Of a stretch of DNA of 64,000 nt, positions 15,639 to 23,845 are shown piece after piece. The position numbers and the translations under genes are program-made. Each line of letters opens with the position of its first letter. The stretch's first letter is position 1. This DNA comes from Pseudomonas vancouverensis. Lineage in GTDB: Bacteria > Pseudomonadota > Gammaproteobacteria > Pseudomonadales > Pseudomonadaceae. The notes beneath the pieces were generated by a model. The model was not told the origin of the DNA and searched no databases. It worked only from the letters and a program-made list of their open reading frames with translations. The stretch covers positions 62,001-126,000 of the forward strand of contig NZ_RRZK01000003.1 in NCBI RefSeq assembly GCF_004348895.1. Direction: 5' to 3'.

Positions 15639-16301
15639 ATGCCTTCACTACCCTGGTCCGATATCGATACCGTTCTACTGGACATGGACGGCACGCTGCT
15701 GGACCTGCACTTCGACAACCATTTCTGGCTGGAACACCTGCCCCAGCGTTACGCCGAATTGCATGGGGTCAGCCGGGCCATGGCCGAGCAGGAGTTGCAG
15801 CCGCTGTTCGAGCGCAACGCCGGCCAGTTGCAGTGGTACTGCCTGGATTTCTGGAGCGCCGAACTGAAGTTGTCGGTGCGCGAGCTGAAACTGGAAACCG
15901 CGCACCTGATTGCCTTGCGCCCCGATGCCGATACCTTTCTGGACGCGATCAAGCGAGCCGGCAAGCGCGTGGTGCTGATCACCAATGCCCACCGGGATTC
16001 GCTGTCGCTGAAACTGGAAAGAATCCAGTTGGCGCCTTACTTCGAACGGTTGATCAGCTCCCATGACTACGGTTTCCCCAAGGAGAACCCGCAATTCTGG
16101 GACGCGCTGCAGGCCGATATCCATTTCGATCCGTCGCGCAGCCTGTTCATCGACGATACCCTGCCGATTCTGCGCAGTGCACGGGACTTTGGTGTGGCGC
16201 ACCTGTTGGCGGTGCGTCAGCCCGATAGCCGCAAGGGCCCCAGGGACACGGCAGAATTTGCCGCGGTAGAGGATTATCGGGATTTGATTGCCGGGCTGTG
16301 A
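15639..16301 (+). CDS. yrfG: GMP/IMP nucleotidase YrfG (HAD family)
   Basis: A 220-residue haloacid dehalogenase-type phosphatase. Motif I DMDGTLLDL (around residue 15), motif II in VVLITNAHRDS (around 110) and motif IV in LFIDDTLPILRSA (around 170) are all visible. The E. coli homologue dephosphorylates GMP and IMP. Next to the divergent nudE-cysQ unit, it completes a small nucleotide-housekeeping group whose order is conserved in Pseudomonas. It is followed by a REP pair, then a convergent gene. Confidence 0.9.
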   Translation: MPSLPWSDIDTVLLDMDGTLLDLHFDNHFWLEHLPQRYAELHGVSRAMAEQELQPLFERNAGQLQWYCLDFWSAELKLSVRELKLETAHLIALRPDADTFLDAIKRAGKRVVLITNAHRDSLSLKLERIQLAPYFERLISSHDYGFPKENPQFWDALQADIHFDPSRSLFIDDTLPILRSARDFGVAHLLAVRQPDSRKGPRDTAEFAAVEDYRDLIAGL

Positions 16302-16318
16302 GACCGTGGCGCCGGCTT

Positions 16319-16401
16319 CGCGAGCAAATCCCATCGCCGCCCCATCGCTCCCACAGGAATCACATCTGCCCTTGTGGGAGCGAGCTTGCTCCGGGCGGCG
16401 T
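16319..16401. repeat. REP pair between convergent genes
   Basis: A REP-like sequence GCGAGCAAATCCCATCGC...GCTCCCACAGG (16319-16358) faces TTGTGGGAGCGAGCTTGCTCC (16373-16393). They form an imperfect inverted pair between yrfG and the LysM gene. Confidence 0.65.
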
Positions 16402-16424
16402 TCCGACGATGGCGGCCTTGAAGG

Positions 16425-16865
16425 TTACTCAGGAATCCGCAACGTCTGCCCCGGATAGATCTTGTCCGGATGGGAAAGCATCGGTTTGTTGGCTTCGAAA
16501 ATCTTGTTGTATTGATTGGCGTTGCCATACACGGCCAATGAGATGGCGCTAAGGGTGTCGCCCTTTTTGACCACCACAAAACGCGCGGCGGCTACCACAG
16601 GTCCGGTCACAGTGATCTGGTCGTCAACGCTTTCGACACCTTCAATGTTGCCCACGGCCAGCAGAATTTTTTCCTTTTCCTCCTGACTGGCGACTTCACC
16701 AGTCACTGTTACTTTGTGGCCATCAACCGTCGCCTGCACATTCGGGTTACCCAGGCCGACCTTGCTGATGTGCTCTTTCAATTGCTCGCCGGCATTGGCA
16801 TTGCCGGGGGTCAGCAAATTAATCAGCTTTTCGCCTGCCTCTTTCACAAAGCTCAAAAGACTCAT
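16425..16865 (-). CDS. kbp: BON-LysM protein (Kbp/YgaU family)
   Basis: A 146-residue protein with an N-terminal BON domain (about residues 20-90, with [19 protein letters not shown] and [11 protein letters not shown]) and a C-terminal LysM domain (about 97-144, [20 protein letters not shown] to [10 protein letters not shown]). The E. coli homologue Kbp (YgaU) is a cytoplasmic potassium-binding protein. There is no signal peptide, in line with this. The start at 16865 gives the family length; a longer open frame upstream has no matching domains. It is divergent from the LysR gene at 16995. Confidence 0.9.
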   Translation of the reverse strand: MSLLSFVKEAGEKLINLLTPGNANAGEQLKEHISKVGLGNPNVQATVDGHKVTVTGEVASQEEKEKILLAVGNIEGVESVDDQITVTGPVVAAARFVVVKKGDTLSAISLAVYGNANQYNKIFEANKPMLSHPDKIYPGQTLRIPE

Positions 16866-16994
16866 GGTGCACGCTCCTTGGGTTTCGGGGGTCCAGAGGT
16901 CAAAGCCTAGACCACAGCCGCCACCTGCGATTCCCAGCCGACCAATGACCCCGCTTGGGATAGAATCGGCACCTTCCCGCACCCTGGAGCGAAG

Positions 16995-17882
16995 ATGGAC
17001 ATCAAGCAGCTGAAATTCCTCATCGCCCTCGACGAAACCCGCCATTTCGGCCAGGCGGCCGCGCGCTGCCACATCACCCAGCCGACCCTGTCCATGCGTC
17101 TGCGCAGCCTCGAGGAAGAACTCGAGCTGCCGCTGGTAAACCGCGGCCAGCGCTTCGAAGGTTTCACTGCGCCGGGTGAACGCGTGCTGGCCTGGGCGCG
17201 AGCCGTGCTGGCCGCCTACGATGGCCTGTACGCCGAGGCGGCTGCCTGTCGCGGCAATCTGGTCGGTACGTTGCGCCTGGGCGTGGTGCCGCTGTCGAGC
17301 TTCGATCCGCTGCCACTGCTGCAACGCCTGCACGGCGAGCACCCGAACCTGCGCTTCGAGCTCTCGGCACTAAGCTCCGAGCAGATCCTCGAACAACTGG
17401 CGAGCAATCGCCTGGACCTCGGGGTTTCTTACCTGGAACGCCTGGACACCGAGCATTACGACGCCCTGGCCTTCAGCGAAACCCGCATGGGCCTGCTCTA
17501 CGATCAGCGCTTCTTTTCTTTCGGCGAGGCGCCGCTGAGCTGGGAGTCGCTGATCGAACTGCCGCTGGGCATGCTCAGCAGTGGCATGCATTTTCGTCAG
17601 TCGATCGACCATAACTTCCACAGTCGCGGTCTCAATCCGCAGCCGCTATTGCAGACCGATGCCGTGCATCAATTGTTACAAGCCGTGCACGGCGGCCTGT
17701 GTTGCGCCGTCATGCCATTGGACGGCGGCCTCGAAGGCCTGACCGAGCATTTGCGCCTGCAACCGATCGAAAATGCGCAAACCCTTGGCCAACTGGGGTT
17801 GATCATGCGTCGCAGTGCACCACGCTCGGCCTTGGCCGAAGCCTGTTTTGCGATCTATCAACAATCGCCAATAGGTGCTTGA
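16995..17882 (+). CDS. LysR-family transcriptional regulator (OxyR/CynR-like)
   Basis: A 295-residue regulator with an N-terminal winged helix-turn-helix (residues 1-60, with [26 protein letters not shown]) and a periplasmic-binding-protein-like effector domain (about 90-290). No OxyR-type redox cysteine pair is visible in the expected context, so the effector is probably not peroxide. It lies upstream of fdhD and the molybdoenzyme on the same strand (93-base gap), and in other Pseudomonas genomes it also precedes these genes, so it may control them. It is divergent from the BON-LysM gene. Confidence 0.88.
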   Translation: MDIKQLKFLIALDETRHFGQAAARCHITQPTLSMRLRSLEEELELPLVNRGQRFEGFTAPGERVLAWARAVLAAYDGLYAEAAACRGNLVGTLRLGVVPLSSFDPLPLLQRLHGEHPNLRFELSALSSEQILEQLASNRLDLGVSYLERLDTEHYDALAFSETRMGLLYDQRFFSFGEAPLSWESLIELPLGMLSSGMHFRQSIDHNFHSRGLNPQPLLQTDAVHQLLQAVHGGLCCAVMPLDGGLEGLTEHLRLQPIENAQTLGQLGLIMRRSAPRSALAEACFAIYQQSPIGA

Positions 17883-17974
17883 TCGACGGCATCTATCGGC
17901 AGATCAGTAATAGCGATTAGACGCGACAAGTTGCCGCGCCTAGTCTTAAAGCAGATCAAACCGACGGTGATGCC

Positions 17975-18814
17975 ATGAACACCAAGCGCCCAGTCTGCGC
18001 GGCGCCTGCCCTCGAAACGCCCGCCCCCGCCGCCAGCCAGACCTACAGTTACAGCAATCTCCAATTCTCGGAGTCGGCCGACACCGCGTTGGCTGAGGAA
18101 GTCGCGCTGGCGATTGCCTACAACGGCATCAGTCAGGCTGTGATGTTGGTAACCCCCACCGATCTCGAAGACTTTATCGTCGGCTTCAGCCTCGGCAGCG
18201 GCATCATTCAGGACGCGACGGACATCTACGACCTGCAACTGAGCGGTTCGGGCTCCGCGCAATACGCGCAAGTAACCATTGCCAACCGCGCCTTCTGGAA
18301 TCTCAAGCAACAGCGTCGGCAACTGGCCGGCACCAGCGGCTGCGGCTTGTGTGGTGTGGAAGCGGTCGAACAGGCATTGCCCGACCTGCAGGTATTGCCC
18401 GGTGCACCCTTGCCGCCCGTGGAATGGCTCGATGGCCTGCGCCAGCGCATCGGTGCCTTCCAACCGCTGGGCCAGCATTGCGGTGCGGTGCACGCGGCTG
18501 TGTTCATGAACGCCCAGGGCGAATTGCTCATGGGTCGTGAAGACATCGGTCGGCACAACGCCCTCGACAAACTGATCGGCGGGCTGGTCCGGCGGAACAT
18601 CCCGACGGCGGGTGGGCTGGCGATTGTCACCAGCCGTTGCAGCCTCGAATTGATCCAGAAAGTCCTGCGCGCCGGTATCCAGACCCTGGTCAGCCTGTCC
18701 TCGCCCACCGGCCTTGCCGTGCAGTGGGCCCGTCGCCACAACCTCAACCTCATCCATTTGCCACAGAAGAATGCACCGCGGGTGTACAGCCCAACGTCGG
18801 AGAACCAAGCGTGA
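17975..18814 (+). CDS. fdhD: Formate dehydrogenase accessory sulfurtransferase FdhD
   Basis: A 279-residue protein that carries sulfur from the cysteine desulfurase IscS to the molybdenum cofactor of formate-dehydrogenase-type enzymes. The essential Cys pair is visible in GCGLCGVEA around residue 125, along with the REDIGRHNALDKLIG segment around residue 188. Its stop overlaps the GTG start of the molybdoenzyme (GTGA, 18811-18814), a strong sign of coupled translation and of a joint role. Confidence 0.94.
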   Translation: MNTKRPVCAAPALETPAPAASQTYSYSNLQFSESADTALAEEVALAIAYNGISQAVMLVTPTDLEDFIVGFSLGSGIIQDATDIYDLQLSGSGSAQYAQVTIANRAFWNLKQQRRQLAGTSGCGLCGVEAVEQALPDLQVLPGAPLPPVEWLDGLRQRIGAFQPLGQHCGAVHAAVFMNAQGELLMGREDIGRHNALDKLIGGLVRRNIPTAGGLAIVTSRCSLELIQKVLRAGIQTLVSLSSPTGLAVQWARRHNLNLIHLPQKNAPRVYSPTSENQA

Positions 18815-21159
18815 GTCAACACCGTCAAGCCGACCAGACACCCGTTCCTCGCTACAAACCCTACAAAGGCCCAGCCGGTGGCTGGGGCGCCCTGATCAGC
18901 GTGGCCCAGGCCTGGTTGACCAGTGACAATGCCCTGAAAAACCTGCGCATCATGCTCAAGACCAACCAGAATGGCGGTTTCGACTGCCCGGGTTGCGCCT
19001 GGGGCGATTCCCCGGAAAAGGGCATGGTGATGTTCTGCGAGAACGGCGCCAAGGCAGTGAACTGGGAAGCCACCAAACGCCGTGTCGATGGCAAGTTCTT
19101 CGCCAAACACAGCGTCAGCGCCCTGCTCGAGCAAAGCGACTACTGGCTTGAATACCAGGGACGCCTGACCGAGCCGATGCGCTACGACGCCGAGACCGAC
19201 CGCTACAAGCCGATCAGCTGGGACGACGCGTTCGCGCTGATCGCCAAACACTTGAATGGTTTGTCCAGCCCGGACCAGGCCGAGTTCTACACCTCCGGTC
19301 GCGCCAGCAACGAAGCGGCTTACCTCTATCAATTGTTCGTGCGCGCCTTCGGCACCAACAATTTCCCTGACTGCTCGAACATGTGCCACGAGGCCAGCGG
19401 CGTGGCGTTGTCGCAGAGCGTCGGTGTCGGTAAAGGCACCGTGACCTTCGATGACTTCGAACACGCCGATGCGATTTTCGTCTGGGGCCAGAACCCCGGC
19501 ACCAACCACCCGCGCATGCTCGAACCACTGCGTGAAGCGGTGAAGCGTGGCGCTCAGGTGGTGTGCATCAACCCGCTGAAGGAGCGTGGGCTGGAGCGCT
19601 TCCAGCATCCGCAGCACCCGATCGAAATGCTCACCAACGGCGACAAGCCAACCAATACCGCATTCTTCCGTCCGGCCCTGGGCGGCGACATGGCGATCAT
19701 GCGCGGCATGGCGAAGTTTCTCCTGCTGTGGGAACGCGACGCGCAACGCACCGGCGCTGCTGCGGTGTTCGACCACGACTTCCTCAATGAGCACAGCGTC
19801 AATGTGCTGGATTACCTGGCGGTCATCGACGACACGCCGTGGGAGCAGATCGTCGAGCAGTCCGGCCTGAGCCTGGAAGAGATCGAACAAGCGGCGCGGA
19901 TGTACGCCAAGGGCAAGAACGTCATCATGTGCTGGGCCATGGGCATCACCCAGCATCGCCATTCGGTCGCGACCATCCAGGAAATCGCCAACCTGATGAT
20001 GCTGCGCGGCAACATTGGTCGACCCGGTGCCGGCCTGTGCCCCGTACGCGGGCACAGTAACGTGCAGGGCGACCGGACCATGGGCATCAACGAGCGCCCG
20101 CCGGTGGCCTTCCTCGACTCGCTGGAGCGTCGTTTCCAGTTCAAGGTACCTCGCCACAACGGTCACAACGTAGTCGAGGCGATTCACGCCATGGCGGAAG
20201 GCCGGGCCAAGGTCTTTATCGGCCTGGGTGGTAACTTCGCCCAAGCGACGCCGGACAGCCCACGCACCTTCCAGGCCCTGCAAAACTGCGACCTGACCGT
20301 GCAGATCAGCACCAAGCTCAACCGCAGCCACCTGACCCACGGCAAGGACGCGCTGATCCTGCCGTGCCTGGGTCGCACCGACATCGATGTGCAGGCAGAA
20401 GGCCCGCAAGCGGTGACCGTCGAAGATTCGTTCAGCATGGTCCACGCCTCCAACGGCCAGTTGCAGGCGCTGTCGAACCAGATGCGTTCGGAGCCGGCGA
20501 TCCTCGCCGGTATCGCTGCCGCGACCCTGGGCAACCACCCGGTGGACTGGAACTGGCTGGTGGCTGACTACAGCCGCATTCGCGACCTGATCGCCGATAC
20601 GATTCCCGGCTTCAAGGACTTCAACGAGAAGGTCAAGAACCCCGGCGGCTTCTACCTCGGCAACAGTGCCGGTGCACGCAAGTGGAACACCGCATCGGGT
20701 CGGGCCAATTTCAAGCCGAACAGCCTGCCCAGGGACCTGATCCACGAACGTACCCGCGCCACCGGCGTACTGCCGGACCTGATCATGCAGTCGATGCGCT
20801 CCCACGATCAGTACAACACCACGATCTATGGCCTCAATGACCGTTATCGCGGGGTGAAGGGGCAGCGCGACGTATTGTTCGTTAACGAGGCCGACATCAT
20901 TCGCCTGGGCTTCAAGCCGGGGCAGAAGGCGGACATCGTTTCGCTCTGGGATGATGGCGTTGAGCGCCGGGTCAAAGGCTTCACGCTACTGGCGTTCGAT
21001 ATTCCTGCCGGGCAAGCGGCGGCCTACTATCCGGAGGTGAACCCGTTGGTGCCGCTGGAAAGCATCGGCGATGGCAGCCATACGCCGACTTCGAAGTTTG
21101 TGGCGATTCGATTGGAGGCGGCGAGTGAGACTGGCTTGATCATGGCCAGATCTGCGTAG
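18811..21159 (+). CDS. FdhF/YdeP-family molybdopterin oxidoreductase
   Basis: A 782-residue molybdenum-bis(MGD) oxidoreductase. The GTG start overlaps the fdhD stop codon, giving the family start (SQHRQADQTPVPRYKPY). N-terminal cysteines at 59, 62 and 76 (CPGC and FCENG) form an iron-sulfur-like site. The residue that binds molybdenum is probably Cys192 in SNMCHEASG, aligned with the selenocysteine of FDH-H. A C-terminal dinucleotide-binding domain (about 640-775) follows. The E. coli relative YdeP is linked to acid resistance, and the true substrate of this family is unknown. The tight linkage to fdhD suggests that its cofactor needs FdhD-dependent sulfuration. There is no Tat signal, so it is cytoplasmic, and no electron-transfer subunit gene lies next to it. 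Confidence 0.9.
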   Translation: MSQHRQADQTPVPRYKPYKGPAGGWGALISVAQAWLTSDNALKNLRIMLKTNQNGGFDCPGCAWGDSPEKGMVMFCENGAKAVNWEATKRRVDGKFFAKHSVSALLEQSDYWLEYQGRLTEPMRYDAETDRYKPISWDDAFALIAKHLNGLSSPDQAEFYTSGRASNEAAYLYQLFVRAFGTNNFPDCSNMCHEASGVALSQSVGVGKGTVTFDDFEHADAIFVWGQNPGTNHPRMLEPLREAVKRGAQVVCINPLKERGLERFQHPQHPIEMLTNGDKPTNTAFFRPALGGDMAIMRGMAKFLLLWERDAQRTGAAAVFDHDFLNEHSVNVLDYLAVIDDTPWEQIVEQSGLSLEEIEQAARMYAKGKNVIMCWAMGITQHRHSVATIQEIANLMMLRGNIGRPGAGLCPVRGHSNVQGDRTMGINERPPVAFLDSLERRFQFKVPRHNGHNVVEAIHAMAEGRAKVFIGLGGNFAQATPDSPRTFQALQNCDLTVQISTKLNRSHLTHGKDALILPCLGRTDIDVQAEGPQAVTVEDSFSMVHASNGQLQALSNQMRSEPAILAGIAAATLGNHPVDWNWLVADYSRIRDLIADTIPGFKDFNEKVKNPGGFYLGNSAGARKWNTASGRANFKPNSLPRDLIHERTRATGVLPDLIMQSMRSHDQYNTTIYGLNDRYRGVKGQRDVLFVNEADIIRLGFKPGQKADIVSLWDDGVERRVKGFTLLAFDIPAGQAAAYYPEVNPLVPLESIGDGSHTPTSKFVAIRLEAASETGLIMARSA

Positions 21160-21170
21160 CTCGTAGTCTA

Positions 21171-21198
21171 CTGGCCCCATCGCGAGCGATGGGGCCAG
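21171..21198 (+). terminator. Inverted repeat after the molybdoenzyme gene
   Basis: CTGGCCCCATCG (21171-21182) pairs perfectly with CGATGGGGCCAG (21187-21198), a 12-base stem with a four-base loop, 11 bases past the stop codon. There is no T run after it, so it may be a Rho-dependent end or an mRNA stabilising stem. Confidence 0.55.
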
Positions 21199-21248
21199 AC
21201 GATTCAATCCATTGTCCGAGCTGCCACAACACTTTCCCATCGCCCACA

Positions 21249-21281
21249 AAAAAGGCCGTTTTCTCTCGAAAACAGCCTTTG
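21249..21281 (-). terminator. Terminator-like hairpin facing the minus strand
   Basis: AAAGGC and GTTTTC on the left pair with GAAAAC and GCCTTT on the right, with one-base bulges. The T run (TTTTTTGTG) is on the minus-strand side. No minus-strand gene ends here, so its role is unclear. Confidence 0.4.
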
Positions 21282-21435
21282 CGAAGTAATAAAAGACCAA
21301 CGAAAAAACGTTAAGTTCCGCCTAAAAAACAATAACTTGCACAATTGTGTACAAGTCGTGTTACTCGTCGGATTTCGATTGTCACACCTCTGACACAGCC
21401 TCAGGATCGCGCCGTCATCCCCTTGAGGTTCCTCC

Positions 21436-21921
21436 ATGAAGTTCTCCTCGATTCTCTTGTTGTCCCTTGGCCTGGTCAGCGGTTTTGCGTCTGCTGGCGG
21501 CACTACCGAAGCCGGCGTAGGCGGCGCATTGGGCGGGGTTTTGGGCTCGGTCGTCGGTCAGTCGCTGGGCGGCAATACCGGTTCGACCATCGGCGCGGCC
21601 CTGGGCGGCGCGGGTGGTAGCGCCGTCGGCGCGAACAAACACAGCCGTGGCGAAGCAGCCATTGGCGGTGCATTGGGCGCAGCAGGTGGTAACGTGGTCG
21701 GCCGCAGCATGGGCGGCACCACCGGCAGCCTGATCGGCTCCGCAGCAGGCGGCGGTGCCGGTGGCGCGCTGGGTAACTACATGGGCAACAAGAGCAACGA
21801 AGAGGACGACGACCGTCGCTCCTATCGTGGCCATGATGATCGCCGCTACTACCGTGACGGCCACCGTCACCACGGTCATGCCTATGGCCATCGCAAGCAC
21901 CACAAGTACTACCGCGACTAA
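21436..21921 (+). CDS. Glycine-zipper surface or envelope protein
   Basis: A 161-residue protein with a signal peptide (residues 1-20, SGFASAGG) followed by a stretch of Gly/Ala/Ser-rich glycine-zipper repeats (about 22-120: GGALGGVLGSVVGQSLGG and close copies). It ends in a hydrophilic tail (about 120-161) full of His, Arg, Tyr and Asp. Glycine-zipper proteins of this type are envelope-associated, and the zipper segments probably insert in membranes. The His/Tyr tail may bind metals or polyanions, but that is inference. It is transcribed alone, with a good ribosome binding site (GAGG, about 8 bases upstream) and a strong terminator at 21952. Confidence 0.7.
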   Translation: MKFSSILLLSLGLVSGFASAGGTTEAGVGGALGGVLGSVVGQSLGGNTGSTIGAALGGAGGSAVGANKHSRGEAAIGGALGAAGGNVVGRSMGGTTGSLIGSAAGGGAGGALGNYMGNKSNEEDDDRRSYRGHDDRRYYRDGHRHHGHAYGHRKHHKYYRD

Positions 21922-21951
21922 GGCCTCCAGCGCCTCGTGATCGAGTACTGC

Positions 21952-21984
21952 AAAAATCGCAGCCCAAGGGCTGCGATTTTTTTT
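21952..21984. terminator. Strong terminator between convergent genes
   Basis: A 14-base stem (21952-21965 with 21968-21981) closed by two bases is followed by T residues on the plus strand and by an A run on the other side. It separates the glycine-zipper gene from the thioesterase at 21988 and may serve both. Confidence 0.85.
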
Positions 21985-21987
21985 GCG

Positions 21988-22410
21988 TTACTGAATCACC
22001 AGACGTTCCAGCGCTGCACGCAAGCCTGCAGGAATCGACACAGGCTGATTCGATGCACGATCGACAAATACATGCACGAAGCGCCCCGCCGCGCAGGCTT
22101 CCTCCTCGCCTTGCTTGAACACAGCCAGCTCGTACTGCACTGAGCTGTTGCCCAGCTTGCCGACCCGCAATCCGATCTCGATGCGCTCCGGAAAGGCAAT
22201 GGACGCAAAGTAATCGCAAGCCGAACTCACCACGAAACCCACCACCTCGCCCTCATGGATATCCAGCCCGCCGACTTCGATCAGGTAGGTGTTCACCGCG
22301 GAATCGAAGAAGCTGTAGTAGGTGACGTTATTGACGTGTCCATAGGCGTCATTGTCATGCCAGCGGGTGGTGATGGGCTGGAAGTGCGGGTATTCGGTGC
22401 GCTGTGGCAT
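21988..22410 (-). CDS. Acyl-CoA thioesterase, hotdog fold (YbgC/4-HBT-like)
   Basis: A 140-residue thioesterase of the 4-hydroxybenzoyl-CoA family. The active-site segment [24 protein letters not shown] (about residues 16-39) with the catalytic Asp in WHDND is complete. The ATG at 22410 is preferred because the next upstream one leads to a stretch of unrelated residues, and an AGGA lies about 11 bases before it. It lies on the same strand as, and just downstream of, a 3-hydroxyacyl-CoA dehydrogenase, so the two may act on the same acyl-CoA. Confidence 0.85.
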   Translation of the reverse strand: MPQRTEYPHFQPITTRWHDNDAYGHVNNVTYYSFFDSAVNTYLIEVGGLDIHEGEVVGFVVSSACDYFASIAFPERIEIGLRVGKLGNSSVQYELAVFKQGEEEACAAGRFVHVFVDRASNQPVSIPAGLRAALERLVIQ

Positions 22411-22528
22411 CGGTGTCAATTCCTGGAATGGGTGTGCCAAGTCTAAAGCGAAAAACGCGTTATCGTTTTTCGCGAGCCCGTCTCCGGGCACAGATCCGAC
22501 GATGGTGCCCTTCAGGGCACCACGTCAA

Positions 22529-23755
22529 TCAATGGTCAGCGAAACCCTTGCCCGCCGCCGCCAGCTCACCCATCACCCGCGCCGGTTTCCAGTGGTCACC
22601 CTGCCGCGTCTCAAGGTCCATCAAGCGCCGATGAATGTCCGCCAGACCTTGCTGGTCGGCCCAAGCCATCGGCCCACCCTTGTCCGCCGGGAACCCGTAG
22701 CCGTTGAGGTAAACCAGATCGACGTCATGGGACGACCCGGCAATGCCTTCCTGCAAAATTTTCGCCCCTTCGTTGACCAGCGCCAGCAGGCAACGTTCGA
22801 GGATTTCGTCCTGACCGATTTCACGGCGATGAAAGCCCAAACCTTCGCTGACTTCCAACACCAGCGCATCCACCAGCGGGTCGTGCTCTGCCTGGCGACT
22901 GCCCGGCTCATAATGGTAATAACCGTTGCCGCTTTTCTGGCCGAATCGCTGCATTTCGCACAGCCGGTTATCCACCTGAACTTCCGGCACATCCTGGCCG
23001 ATACCGGACAGTTGTCGGGCCCGCCATTGCAGATCGATACCGACCACATCGAACATGCGGAACGGCCCCATGGCAAAGCCGAAGCCCTGGAGCGCCGCGT
23101 CCACCTGGTGAGGATAGGCGCCTTCGAGCAGCATCTTGCGCGCCTCCAGCACATAGGTATTGAGCATGCGATTGCCGATGAAGCCGTCGCAATTGCCTGA
23201 CACCACACTGACTTTGCCCATGCGCTTGCCCAGCTCAAGGGCAGCCTCTAGCACCGCCGGCGCAGTTTGCGCACCGCGCACGACTTCCAGCAGCTTCATG
23301 ATGTGTGCCGGGCTGAAGAAGTGCAGGCCCAGTACCTGCTGTGGGCGGCGCGTGGCCGCGGCGATAGCGTCGATATCCAGCGCCGAGGTGTTACTGGCCA
23401 GGATGGCTTCAGGCTTGAGCAGACCATCGAGTTCACGAAAGATTTTCTGTTTCAGTTCGAGGTTCTCGTACACCGCCTCGATGACCAGATCGACGTCGCG
23501 AATGGCCGCGTAATCCGCCGCTGCCGATACCCGTGCAATGCGGGCATCGGCTTCAGCCTGATCAATCCGGCCCTGGCGAACGTTGTGGGCATAGGTGTCA
23601 GCCACGGCGCCCAGCGCCTGCTCCAGCATCTGCGGGTTGTTGTCCACCCATTGCACCGCCACGCCGGCGTTGGCCAGGCACATGACAATGCCACGGCCCA
23701 TGGTGCCCGCGCCGATCACGGCGGCGCGCTGAATATTCGACGGTGTCTGGCTCAT
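22529..23755 (-). CDS. 3-hydroxyacyl-CoA dehydrogenase
   Basis: A 408-residue NAD-dependent dehydrogenase of the FadB-like type. The Rossmann motif GAGTMGRGI (around residue 14), the family motif NTSALDIDAIAA (around 118), the catalytic His in GLHFFSPAHIMKLLEVV (around 138) and two C-terminal helical domains with GFIGNRMLNTY and YLNGYGFPADKGGPMAWAD are visible. It oxidises L-3-hydroxyacyl-CoA to 3-ketoacyl-CoA and is not fused to an enoyl-CoA hydratase. The start at 23755 matches the family; longer frames upstream lack homology. It probably shares a transcript with the thioesterase gene 118 bases downstream. Confidence 0.92.
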   Translation of the reverse strand: MSQTPSNIQRAAVIGAGTMGRGIVMCLANAGVAVQWVDNNPQMLEQALGAVADTYAHNVRQGRIDQAEADARIARVSAAADYAAIRDVDLVIEAVYENLELKQKIFRELDGLLKPEAILASNTSALDIDAIAAATRRPQQVLGLHFFSPAHIMKLLEVVRGAQTAPAVLEAALELGKRMGKVSVVSGNCDGFIGNRMLNTYVLEARKMLLEGAYPHQVDAALQGFGFAMGPFRMFDVVGIDLQWRARQLSGIGQDVPEVQVDNRLCEMQRFGQKSGNGYYHYEPGSRQAEHDPLVDALVLEVSEGLGFHRREIGQDEILERCLLALVNEGAKILQEGIAGSSHDVDLVYLNGYGFPADKGGPMAWADQQGLADIHRRLMDLETRQGDHWKPARVMGELAAAGKGFADH

Positions 23756-23845
23756 GTTGTGTTCTCTTGTTGGCGATCCAAAGACAGCCATCACCATAGT
23801 CAGCCACCGCTCATTTTTGAAATTTATTCCTGTGATGAGCAACAT

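Noticed and set aside
18226-20805. An 859-codon minus-strand open frame opposite the molybdoenzyme
   Set aside because: No domain or motif supports it; the plus-strand fdhD and molybdoenzyme genes account for the region.
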